Shown: piece by piece, positions 10,104 through 18,900 of the stretch
Numbering within the stretch: the first letter of the stretch is position 1
Layout: each line of letters begins with the position of its first letter
The notes under the pieces: model-generated
The model's input: the letters and a program-made list of their open reading frames with translations, nothing else
Told to the model about the DNA's origin: nothing
Database searches by the model: none
NCBI GenBank assembly: GCA_003194525.1
Contig: NBIV01000059.1
Coordinates: 186,001-250,000, forward strand
DNA from: Gracilariopsis chorda
Lineage: Eukaryota; Rhodophyta; Florideophyceae; Gracilariales; Gracilariaceae
DNA length: 64,000 bases
Direction of reading: 5' to 3'
Made by a program: the position numbers and the translations under genes

Positions 10104-11570
10104 TTAGAGGTTACGCGTATAGCTCCCCACCTTTTCAAGCTCATCGAAGAAATCTTTCGCATTTGGAAGCGCTTTCAGCAGAGTTGGACCAATCTTCAGG
10201 GGATGCCCCATCGTCACAAAATTAGTTTTCATACAATCGATATACCCTTTGGAACTCGCATCACAATTCTTCGTGTGCCATCGGTGCAACAACCCAGGCT
10301 CAACTGCACGAAATGCAATCAGATTTGATGAGTTACGAACAAGTTCGTACTGAAACACATCTTCAGAGCCCCATCCTCGAAACCTTGTTTCCGCGTCATC
10401 GTATGCACCCACATCCTTAAAGTCACTTCTTCGCATGCAAGTCATACCAAAGCTTGTTTTCCGCCAAAACCCATTTCTTTCACTAATGGTCGGATTAGCA
10501 TTTGCGTAAGGATAGAGACTGTAGAACACTGGGTAGTACACTTGAGAGCCTTGTATGGTATTGTGTCGACATCGTTCGAAGAAAGAGGGGAGAATAATCA
10601 TGTCCACATCGCAATGGAAGATAACATCGCTGCCCTTAGGGACCATGTTTGTTGCTTCTCGAAGAGCGACACCTCTTGAGAACTCATGGTCTTCATCACC
10701 ATTATTTTCGTGAAGGACCACGTGGTGCGCTTCGCCTGGATATGAGGCAAAAATCTCCTCTTTGAGAGCAGCGACGGTCTGCTTGTCTTCATCGCGGGTT
10801 GCAAGGACCGAAACAATAAGCACTATATTCTCATGGTGTTCGGTGCGCAGGTACAGGAAGTTCTCCAGAAACGTTCGCAATCTGTCTTCTCGAGCCTTAT
10901 ATGGAAGAATAACGTAAACAACGGCCGTTCTTTGTGGTGGTGACACCATTTTCAAACAACTCGAATCAAAGCCCTTTTCAATCACAAGCAAATAGCTTTC
11001 ATTTCGAGTCTCGAAACGTGGCGAGAAATTCGCAACATATTGCAGACCCCGCATCCTATCCAGTCGATGGTGAACATAGTTTATTCTAACAAGAGAGGCT
11101 GAGCTTTCATAAGTAACATCAGACTTACCATCCAGGTGAATGCTTTGAGCGGCCATTGCTTGTACAAGGTCTAGATCTGGAGCAAGCTCTCTGGCGTATT
11201 GAGGAATGTTCCACTTCATATCCGACCAAGCTGGATACAACGCTCTAGAGATGAGTGTATCCCAGACATCTTCTTGAAAACGATTCTCAAAGTCATTCTC
11301 TGCTCTTCCCAGCTGCTTTTGTTCTAGAACATACGGGTCAAAAACTGTGAGAGGGCTCGCAGATAGCTTCATACAAACTCGTAAGGGGTTCGACGCTTCT
11401 CCACTCGCAGAATTGATCCGGAATATCAACTTGAACATTGCAAGTAGCACAGCAATTGCGAGAAGAGCGTGAAGCGGAAGGCAGAATTGGAAGTAAGCCC
11501 TGTTTCTCCATCGACGAAGAGCTCGTCGAGCTGGATGACTAGAAGCCTCTAGAGGTATGTAAATGTGCAT
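10104..11570 (-). CDS. Chondroitin N-acetylgalactosaminyltransferase-like glycosyltransferase
   Basis: This 488-aa, single-exon protein looks like a type II Golgi enzyme: short basic N-terminus, one membrane span at about residues 28-50, a stem, and a catalytic domain from about residue 212 to the end. The catalytic part carries the family signs of chondroitin GalNAc-transferase/chondroitin synthase enzymes: a DVDM metal-binding DxD at 321-324, the acceptor-site motif GWGSED at 399-404, and a histidine in LLHRWH near 429-432. Such enzymes add GalNAc or related sugars from UDP-sugars to growing glycosaminoglycan-like chains in the Golgi. The start at 11570 leaves the membrane span well placed. 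It is followed upstream by NUP155 on the same strand, 338 bp away, without evidence of joint regulation. In a red alga it could work on sulfated wall galactans or matrix glycans; that is inference, and the exact donor and acceptor cannot be read from the sequence. Confidence 0.85.
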   Translation of the reverse strand: MHIYIPLEASSHPARRALRRWRNRAYFQFCLPLHALLAIAVLLAMFKLIFRINSASGEASNPLRVCMKLSASPLTVFDPYVLEQKQLGRAENDFENRFQEDVWDTLISRALYPAWSDMKWNIPQYARELAPDLDLVQAMAAQSIHLDGKSDVTYESSASLVRINYVHHRLDRMRGLQYVANFSPRFETRNESYLLVIEKGFDSSCLKMVSPPQRTAVVYVILPYKAREDRLRTFLENFLYLRTEHHENIVLIVSVLATRDEDKQTVAALKEEIFASYPGEAHHVVLHENNGDEDHEFSRGVALREATNMVPKGSDVIFHCDVDMIILPSFFERCRHNTIQGSQVYYPVFYSLYPYANANPTISERNGFWRKTSFGMTCMRRSDFKDVGAYDDAETRFRGWGSEDVFQYELVRNSSNLIAFRAVEPGLLHRWHTKNCDASSKGYIDCMKTNFVTMGHPLKIGPTLLKALPNAKDFFDELEKVGSYTRNL

Positions 11571-11907
11571 TAGCGAAAGGATTACCAGCTTTGACGATGA
11601 AAGTCAAGTAGGACGGATTTGTGTCATTGGTAAGATTCTGGAGCTGGTAGCAGGGAGGCGACATGCTTGGAGTTGGTGTTGGAACTGAAGCTTTGCTTTC
11701 TGGGATGATGGTCCAAGGATTCTGCAAACAAGTATCAGCTAGTACGGACATCGGTCCGTTCAGTACGTGGCCCGGTACTAGACATTATCAAAATTGCGGC
11801 CTATGCCAAGCGCAATGCAAGAAGCTTTTCCTTTCAACTTGGGGGGTGGACACGGATGGACAAGCATTCCTCTCTGCAAGGATCAGTATGAAGACTTCAT
11901 TCACCCA
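11571..11907. other. Spacer between NUP155 and the glycosyltransferase
   Basis: About 340 bp separate the NUP155 stop from the glycosyltransferase start, both on the minus strand. It should hold the NUP155 terminator and the glycosyltransferase promoter. I see no distinct motif. Confidence 0.5.
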
Positions 11908-14900
11908 TTAAGTGTTCATATCACTCAACTGCCTTTCCAGTATTTCAAACCTTTCCATAACCTGTGGCGCATTAGGCTCAGATAATGCTCGCAGCTTGCT
12001 CTTGCATAACGTAATTGTTCGCTGGACTTTATCGCTCTCCGAGACCGTCGTAATGCTTTGAGAACCTTTGCTTCTCTTCCTCTCTTGATTCCACAGGGAG
12101 ACAGCTCTCTCCGTGGTTCTGAGAAGGTATAATTGGGCATGGTTATCGGACCACGACCACGACGAGAGTCCCGTCAGTTGGCTGCTCTCCAGCATTTTCC
12201 TATATCCTTCAATTATGTCGCAAAATGGAATCCCTATGCTCTTCATTGTTGAAACTACCCAATCTTGGGTATTGCTCCAGGGAGCGAGATCGCGGTTCTC
12301 AAAAGCCATATGTTCCATGACTTCCATAATGAAGCTTGTTGGAAATACGAAATCGCAGTGATAAAACTCTCGCCCTAGCTTATGCACTCTGTCCGCAACA
12401 GCTGTTGGTGTACTTGAGACATCAAATTCTCGTTGAATGATTTCAGCCCACAAGCCTCTTACGTATGCGTCATCCCGATGAGATCCACATCTAAATGTCT
12501 CAAGACATGATTCGAACAGATTGTATGGCCTCGCATATTTGTTGAAGAGAGCCGAAAGATCCATTATTCCATTATTTAGCTCATTAAGGGCCGCTGTGAC
12601 TTTAGCACTGGGAGGATGATGTCGTTTCAGTTCTTCCTTCACACGCAGTTGAACCTTAGCTACATCCATGAAATCAGTAATCTCTGCTAACAACAGATTC
12701 GCCCGGCTGTCTCCTTTCGACAATGCCGTTTTTGCACTATGGAGAGCACACGACAATTGATTCAAACGGTCAACCAATCCCATAGTAGTATCTGACTCGC
12801 AAAGATTGAGCAGAACCCCAGCAGCTTCCAGGTAACGCTCATGCCTCGCACAGTACTTCCACAAAACATCCCACGCTTGCTTGTGCTCCAAAAATCTTTC
12901 CAAGTTCGGTGATAACAGCTTAACAATTTCTTCTTTTCCCGTCTCTGATAGCAGCAAGAAATCGTAGAGCTTGTGGAGGAAAACTTCCGATTTTGCTGCT
13001 AAGACGGTACGCATGACTGCTTCCCGGAGCACGTCGTTCCCATAAGTCTGATGCGGTTCTCTTTGAGATACGTTATGTGACATAAACAGTTTCAGAACGT
13101 CTAAAACACAATCATATGCTTGCCTTGCACGCTCTTCATTTCCTTTGGCTTCTGCTGACTTGCCGATCGTTAGAGCAACATCGATAAATGGCAAAACCCC
13201 ACGAACAGCTTTGAAGTCCTCGCAGAGAGAGGGGATGTCAAAAATTCTGTCAGGCACCATCTTAAATATCTTCGCTGCTTCCTCGGCTGTTTTCAGAGCA
13301 GCTGTCCATGTTAGCGACGGGCCAGATTCCGAAGTCGTCATTCCAAGACGGGGATCGTAATTCCTACCAGACTGTTCTGAACAACTAATATCATATTGGA
13401 CGTTTGTAACACTCTGCACAGCCTGCTTCAGAAGCGCTAGACCCCGATGCAGATCCACATCCGCGTCGCCGAAGTAGCTCGGGCAGCGTTCCTGTAACAT
13501 CCGACCAACGGTAGACACGGCTGCAGCTCCATCACGATAACTGCTAAATATGGCTTCAATTAAAGCAGACGACAATATACGCCCGTTGCTGGAAACTACG
13601 AGGTCGCAGAATCTCATTGTTGCTAAAAGCTTTCGACTATCTGCGGGCATCGAGACAGATAGTCTGTGGATTTGATGGTCAGATAATATCATTAACAGAG
13701 CCAGAGCTTCGATGCTTCGGGATATAAGCTTCTGCACTGAGATAATGGACTGAGCCTCTGCACGACGAGCTTCACCAGTTTTTCGAAGTTGGTACAATCC
13801 CTTGTGCACAAGATTTTGGACCTTGTCCTGGACAATGCGGCGTGGGAATAATGAGGGATACGATTTAGGCATAGCCCGGGTCTCTTCCTGTTCAAGCTCC
13901 AGAGCTTTAGCACCGTCTGAAACGTCTTTCTCTACTTCTGGGAGCATAACATCAGGAGGATACTTCTCGAGAAATGCAAGCACAGAAAGAAGCTTTTCAC
14001 GAACTCCTGATATGAGTTCTCGGGGAGCACTCAAGTGCTGGTAAGCATTTGGATCCGAGTCCGTGGTTATTGGATTAGTCCATAGAGGATGAAGGACTTT
14101 TGCCAGATACCAAGTCAGGCCATCATGAGCGCCTGAAAAGCGGGGTAATGGCGTGGAAAATATTGACGGACGCCCAATATCAAAACCTGCATCGCCCGAA
14201 TCACTAATCAAACCAAGTGATTTGTATGTCGTTCTACGTCTAGGCTTGCTCGGAGTAGCTCTTCCTTCTGCAGTGCCTCTGTGGGGTTTCTCAATCTGTC
14301 CATCGTTTCCATAAGTGTAGAAGACCTTGGCGGCTGTAGACGACAGTTTTGGATGCGCTAATGATATCTCTAGACACACAGAACACGCCTCCGCCGGGCC
14401 ATATCGAGCAAAAAAGGCATCAATATCCGAGTGAGATCCTCCTCCGGATGAAAGTAATTCTCGCAAGCGATTAATTGGCTGTATCCTTTCATAAAGATGC
14501 ATAGAACTAGACGTCAAAACCCAAAAGGAACTCGGCGCTTCCCCACAGTTGGTTTCTTCGGAACGTAACTCCGGACAGATTCCGGCGATGGCAAACGTCC
14601 TTTTCGGCGGTCTTTGTCGATTTCCAAAACGATCATATCCGTTCTGATTCGTACCCGGCGTTCCAGCGTTTTCAGTTGATACGTAGGGAGTGCTTTCATC
14701 AGATGCCCCAAGAGAAATCTCGAATACGACTTCAGCCGTTTTCATTGCCGCTTGGCGAACCTCAGAGTTTGGGAGACCTACTGCCGTCAGACTCGCATCC
14801 GGAAAGACAGTGATCAATCGGTCAGGCTCGTTCTCGCGAAGATCAGCAAGTACAGATGCCCCATTCTCACACCATGCTATGTGAATACAAGGCCTTGAGG

Positions 14901-16053
14901 TCTTGATGTTCTTGTCGGGGCTGGGTCGGAAAGATAGATACCTGAGTGTCTTTGGCTTCGTTCTCGGATGTGTCATAGAGCGATCGAGACGACTTGAAGC
15001 TCCATATACAGAGTAATAAATGCGTTCTCCAAATGATGTAACGACGATTAGCTGTACAGAATTCGATGTTGCTGAAGGAACGGCATGGATGGAAACGAAT
15101 TCCCTGTCGTTTGATGGCACAGAGAAGATTACGCTCTTGGCTTCTTGCTTCACGTCGACTCTGGTCACGCAGTTTGCACCACTGCTTATGTCATAGACAG
15201 ACAGAATTCCGTTTTGAGATAAAGTGTACAATGCATCATCTTCGATAGCGAGATCAACGATCCCATCTGAGCGAGCGAAAAAAGCCTTAAATGCAGAAGG
15301 CAAAAACATGTTCACAAGTGGCGATGTACCATGAACGACTTTTCTTGCTCTCTTTGTTGGTCGTCCGCTTATGAGGTCTAAAAAGTTAGAGTTAGAACGA
15401 GAGTCGTAAACAAACTCGTGAAGAGCTCCATCAGCACCAGCCATGAATATGCGACCCTCAGGTGTAGCAACTATCTTGAGCATCATTATGTTATCTGTTG
15501 GAATAGATATATGAGTGGGCAGGAGACTAAGTTCTCCGCTGGCGGAAAAAGTAACACCGAGCAGTGTGACTTCCACAGTGGTGGCAACCACTACCAAGTA
15601 CTGCACAGATTCGACGAAAACGCTTGGTCGTGGGGGAACAAGAGCGACTGAGACAATGATTTGTGACAACTCTTCGAAAACAAAAAAATCGTTCGTAACA
15701 CCCTGCGAATGGGCAGAAGCATATGCCCAGAGGAAAAGCTTCGAATCAATTGTGAGCCACGCACGGTTAACCTGAGGGAAAAGTCCCATGTAGCTTCTAT
15801 ACTGTATATTGTTGTACTGATCAGTAAAGATGGAGGGAAGCGGCCGTACGGCCTTCAGCTGGACACCTGGATCTGCCACTTTATGAAGCGCAGGAAGATG
15901 CGTACTTGATGTACGAAAATAGTCGTCAGCGTTCTCCCAGCCACTTGTTGATGTTCGGTAAACAGTGAGCGCTTCATCGATGGTAGCTGATGCTTCACTT
16001 AGAGACTCCATCTTCGATATAGAAGGGAGAAGATAGGAGCTGCAGCGTCTCAA
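11908..16053 (-). CDS. NUP155: Nucleoporin NUP155/NUP170 family
   Basis: This 1381-aa frame has no introns and is close to the usual family length of about 1390 aa. It is a core scaffold protein of the inner ring of the nuclear pore, linking the Nup93/Nup205 complex to membrane nucleoporins. The N-terminal half is the beta-propeller region with the family hallmark at about residues 90-110 (LFPQVNRAWLTIDSKLFLW), followed by FFVFEELSQIIVSVALVPP and YLVVVATTVEVTLLGV. The C-terminal half, from about residue 620, is an alpha-solenoid with the expected Leu-rich helices. The first Met is at 16053; a second at codon 15 (MESLSE) fits the more conserved start better and may be the true one. No frameshift or stop interrupts it, so it appears functional. 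Confidence 0.95.
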   Translation of the reverse strand: MRRCSSYLLPSISKMESLSEASATIDEALTVYRTSTSGWENADDYFRTSSTHLPALHKVADPGVQLKAVRPLPSIFTDQYNNIQYRSYMGLFPQVNRAWLTIDSKLFLWAYASAHSQGVTNDFFVFEELSQIIVSVALVPPRPSVFVESVQYLVVVATTVEVTLLGVTFSASGELSLLPTHISIPTDNIMMLKIVATPEGRIFMAGADGALHEFVYDSRSNSNFLDLISGRPTKRARKVVHGTSPLVNMFLPSAFKAFFARSDGIVDLAIEDDALYTLSQNGILSVYDISSGANCVTRVDVKQEAKSVIFSVPSNDREFVSIHAVPSATSNSVQLIVVTSFGERIYYSVYGASSRLDRSMTHPRTKPKTLRYLSFRPSPDKNIKTSRPCIHIAWCENGASVLADLRENEPDRLITVFPDASLTAVGLPNSEVRQAAMKTAEVVFEISLGASDESTPYVSTENAGTPGTNQNGYDRFGNRQRPPKRTFAIAGICPELRSEETNCGEAPSSFWVLTSSSMHLYERIQPINRLRELLSSGGGSHSDIDAFFARYGPAEACSVCLEISLAHPKLSSTAAKVFYTYGNDGQIEKPHRGTAEGRATPSKPRRRTTYKSLGLISDSGDAGFDIGRPSIFSTPLPRFSGAHDGLTWYLAKVLHPLWTNPITTDSDPNAYQHLSAPRELISGVREKLLSVLAFLEKYPPDVMLPEVEKDVSDGAKALELEQEETRAMPKSYPSLFPRRIVQDKVQNLVHKGLYQLRKTGEARRAEAQSIISVQKLISRSIEALALLMILSDHQIHRLSVSMPADSRKLLATMRFCDLVVSSNGRILSSALIEAIFSSYRDGAAAVSTVGRMLQERCPSYFGDADVDLHRGLALLKQAVQSVTNVQYDISCSEQSGRNYDPRLGMTTSESGPSLTWTAALKTAEEAAKIFKMVPDRIFDIPSLCEDFKAVRGVLPFIDVALTIGKSAEAKGNEERARQAYDCVLDVLKLFMSHNVSQREPHQTYGNDVLREAVMRTVLAAKSEVFLHKLYDFLLLSETGKEEIVKLLSPNLERFLEHKQAWDVLWKYCARHERYLEAAGVLLNLCESDTTMGLVDRLNQLSCALHSAKTALSKGDSRANLLLAEITDFMDVAKVQLRVKEELKRHHPPSAKVTAALNELNNGIMDLSALFNKYARPYNLFESCLETFRCGSHRDDAYVRGLWAEIIQREFDVSSTPTAVADRVHKLGREFYHCDFVFPTSFIMEVMEHMAFENRDLAPWSNTQDWVVSTMKSIGIPFCDIIEGYRKMLESSQLTGLSSWSWSDNHAQLYLLRTTERAVSLWNQERKRSKGSQSITTVSESDKVQRTITLCKSKLRALSEPNAPQVMERFEILERQLSDMNT

Positions 16054-17704
16054 ACGATGAAGCGACAGTTCGATGTAGGTACCGGATGGCTAGGTTGTGG
16101 AGCCAGGAGTATATCAACGAAAGATCCCCGCACACTTTCGTGGACAATCGAAATGCGCACATACAAAGATCGAAGGCTGACCCTGACCTTTGAACTGACG
16201 CTGCGTTGTAGGCCACACGTACACGTAGATATACGTAAGATGCAAGGAGGTAAATACACACGTGTACATACGGGAGCTCCAATATTTAAAGTAAATTTTT
16301 TGCGCATGCTCAGTCAGCATGCACAAAAAAATTGGTATTGGTCACGGATCCTCACGACAACGGCATGGTCACCATTGTACCTCCAAGTACCAAAATTTTG
16401 AAGACCTTGGAGAACTTAGGCAAACCAAATTCTCGTACGTGTTTCTCGTAGCCACCTATGCCACGAAATATACCTCCAGTTTGCACGAGAACTGTGAAAA
16501 GCTGGAACATCTCTTCTAACTTTACTCTGGGTCCAAATCTCTAAGCTTCCACGTCTACTGCTATGCCAGAAATACAACTTATCTTTAATGCTCCTGATCT
16601 TTATGGTATGCCAAACCGACTACTCAATCAAAGCCGCGCGCTCTTCTCTTTACTCTTTTCTTTACAATGTGCTTCTTGCAAATTGCATTGATTAAACCTC
16701 ACACCTATTTTTGAAACTCAAGCGTTGCAACACACAAGCACAGAAATACATCAACACCATAACTGTTCCTTTTTGTTTTTTTGTAGCAATCAGTTTGACA
16801 TCAACGCGTTCTCAGAAGAGCAATGTCTGCACGACATTATTTTTCCACAAAACGATACTAGAAGAGTATACAAGGTACTGGGATAAACATTAATCCATTC
16901 TACACGAATACTATATCTACATAACACTTTTACTGCTGCGTGCATTTTACTTAACCGAATTTCATCCGAAAATACATTTTTTGACATGAAATCTATTTTC
17001 TGAATGCTGTAAAGTTATACCAGCAAAATTTCTGGAAAACCAAAGAGATAATAATTTTTTGAGGTTACGGTTTTTCTAGAAACCAAATTTTAATCGGACC
17101 TGATTTACACTCGTGCAGAAATCTATTTCAACACAATAGAATGACGCGAAGCTCCTTTGCCGAAATTTTTCAGCTTTATTGACTGTACTAAAATTGAAAT
17201 GTCCCACCCAGAATGCGAAGTATACAATCAAACATCCGGCTTCTCTGGTCACCTTTGCAAACATTTTCTCAAGTACCTAACAATATGAACGCCAAATGGA
17301 CTCTTTTTGTATCTCTTTGAATCACAAAACTTCTGTCCCCATGATATGAGGGTGTTAAGAAGAAGAAACCTGGAAAGCAGTATAAAAACATCTATAAATA
17401 TAGAAATTGCGCAGTACTATGTTTATATTGACGTAGGTTTTGGTTTGAGACCATGGCTACAAACAATATTTGACAGGGAGATTGCCACAGAGAACGAGCG
17501 GAAGTACAACACTTAAATGAATCCAATTTAAACTTCATTACAGTGGAACTACAAAGATCTGAATCAGTTATGGAGAAAAAATGCGTTTTCGAGACTACTA
17601 TGTTTGAGACGATTTTGCACTTGCACTTCTGTACATTTCACCCGCGTTGTTGCTCAACTTCAAAATCTGCATTGAAAATGGAGGACAAGCCAGTGATTAC
17701 TTTG
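16054..17704. other. Intergenic region upstream of NUP155
   Basis: AT-rich and without a recognisable gene; only short frames occur on both strands. It should contain the NUP155 promoter just right of 16053. A stable hairpin lies at 16296-16330. The right end is the insertion site of element B. Confidence 0.5.
16296..16330. repeat. Hairpin flanked by T-run and A-run
   Basis: The arms at 16296-16310 and 16316-16330 pair over 15 bp with one mismatch, around a 5-nt loop CAGTC. The inner stem is GCATGCT/AGCATGC and the outer stem is a run of six T against six A. It lies about 245 bp upstream of the NUP155 start, on the promoter side. It could be a termination or processing element or a small structured RNA. 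Confidence 0.75.
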
Positions 17705-17962
17705 TGTAATACACTAGGCCTAAGGTCGGATGACTGGCAAGCTGGGGTGCCGAAGTAGTGGACGAAAAACCAGAGCACTACTGGCACGTATCAGTATTAG
17801 CGACGGGGGTCAGAGATAATTGTGATCTGAAGTGTGACCTCCGGTGGACCTGGCACTGCAGTACAGTGCACTGTACAATAATGAAGTATTTTATTTAGTT
17901 TTTTAGTAGTAGGTACCGGTAGTCTAGAGCGTCTCTCCGAATATGTTAGTTGGCTCGAGTTC
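17705..17962 (+). repeat. 5' LTR of element B, first part
   Basis: Begins TGTAATACACTAGG and matches the start of the 3' LTR at 39553 onwards. It is cut at 17962 by insertion of element A and resumes at 29183. The sequence at 39790-39815 shows what the uninterrupted LTR looks like across this point. Confidence 0.85.
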
Positions 17963-18795
17963 TGAAGTGCAACGCCCTCAGGGAGGGATTCTTGGTACTT
18001 GAATACTTTCCAGATATTATCGGTTGTGTAGTGTGTATATGAACTACGCCCGACAATGGTGGATATGGACACGTGGGACACGGTTTTGGGTCAATTGGCG
18101 GTTGGCCACAGTAGTGGACGTTGCCACGGAATGTGGAGTATTTTAGTTAATTTTATTTATTATTTCCACACCCGTTTCTGGGAAGCTACTACTTAGTCCG
18201 ACGGCGCACTGCCGTCGCACCAATAAACCTTCCCCAACAAGGGACCCCAACCTGGGGAATTGGCTCTAGTTGTTGCCGCTTCCGCGCGTTCTGAACTCCT
18301 CCTTGGAGGGAAAGGCCGTGAACCACGGGACCTCTAACCCCCTTGCACACCTAAAGAGACCCATCCTTGGGAGTATAATTGTTCCAATCACATTGGTGTT
18401 TCGCCCTGTATAGGGAGTCCTGTCCACCGGCATTGCCGTATTTGTTCGTCGCTCTCACGACTCACCCTCGCCCACTCCTCCTCCTTTCCCTTCACTCTTC
18501 CCCCTTTCCCCCTTTCAGGGTAGTACATCCCGCTACCCGCGGCCCTCGTGTGCGCATCCGTCCACACACCCCCACTTACGTGGAAACATACCTCTACTGA
18601 GGATCACACTCCCCTCACGCGGATACCAATTCTTCGCCTTCACCTCCCTGCGCAAGTCGCGACAGGTGTCCCTGGTCTTACAAACCGGATTCGCCGTGAC
18701 ACCCCTGGGAGGGCTCTACCCAACTGGGTTCACCTCGTGAGAGGAAGATCCCGAACGTCTTTCGGTGTTTTTCCCCTTTGGGGCATTGCACCACA
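17963..18795 (+). repeat. 5' LTR of element A
   Basis: Runs from TGAAGTGCAACG to GCACCACA, with TG...CA ends. It contains an AATAAA at 18222-18227 directly after a GC-rich hairpin, then a chain of small hairpins to its 3' end. The following bases AAG and then TGGTCTCCTGAC form the primer-binding region. Confidence 0.95.
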
Positions 18796-18798
18796 AAG

Positions 18799-18816
18799 TG
18801 GTCTCCTGACTTAGAA
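18799..18816 (+). other. Primer-binding site of element A
   Basis: TGGTCTCCTGAC begins three bases after the LTR. Element C has TGGTCTCCCGACC in the same place (about 42522) and element B TGGTGTGCCGACC (about 29462). All start with TGG, complementary to a tRNA CCA end, but none matches the common initiator-Met site. I cannot name the primer tRNA. Confidence 0.6.
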
Positions 18817-18900
18817 TCGGTGTTTGTTTTCCCTTTTTCGAGGTTTGTCTTCCACTTCCCGGAAGTTCCGGAATGGTTTCCGTCGTGACGGTAGCTCCTC

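Noticed and set aside
16057-16401. 114-codon plus-strand frame upstream of NUP155
   Set aside because: It runs across a stable hairpin, has no motif, and starts within bases of the NUP155 start on the other strand.
17543-17758. Idea that element B interrupts a host coding sequence at 17705
   Set aside because: The frames on the two flanks (before 17700 and after 40092) do not continue each other as a recognisable protein.
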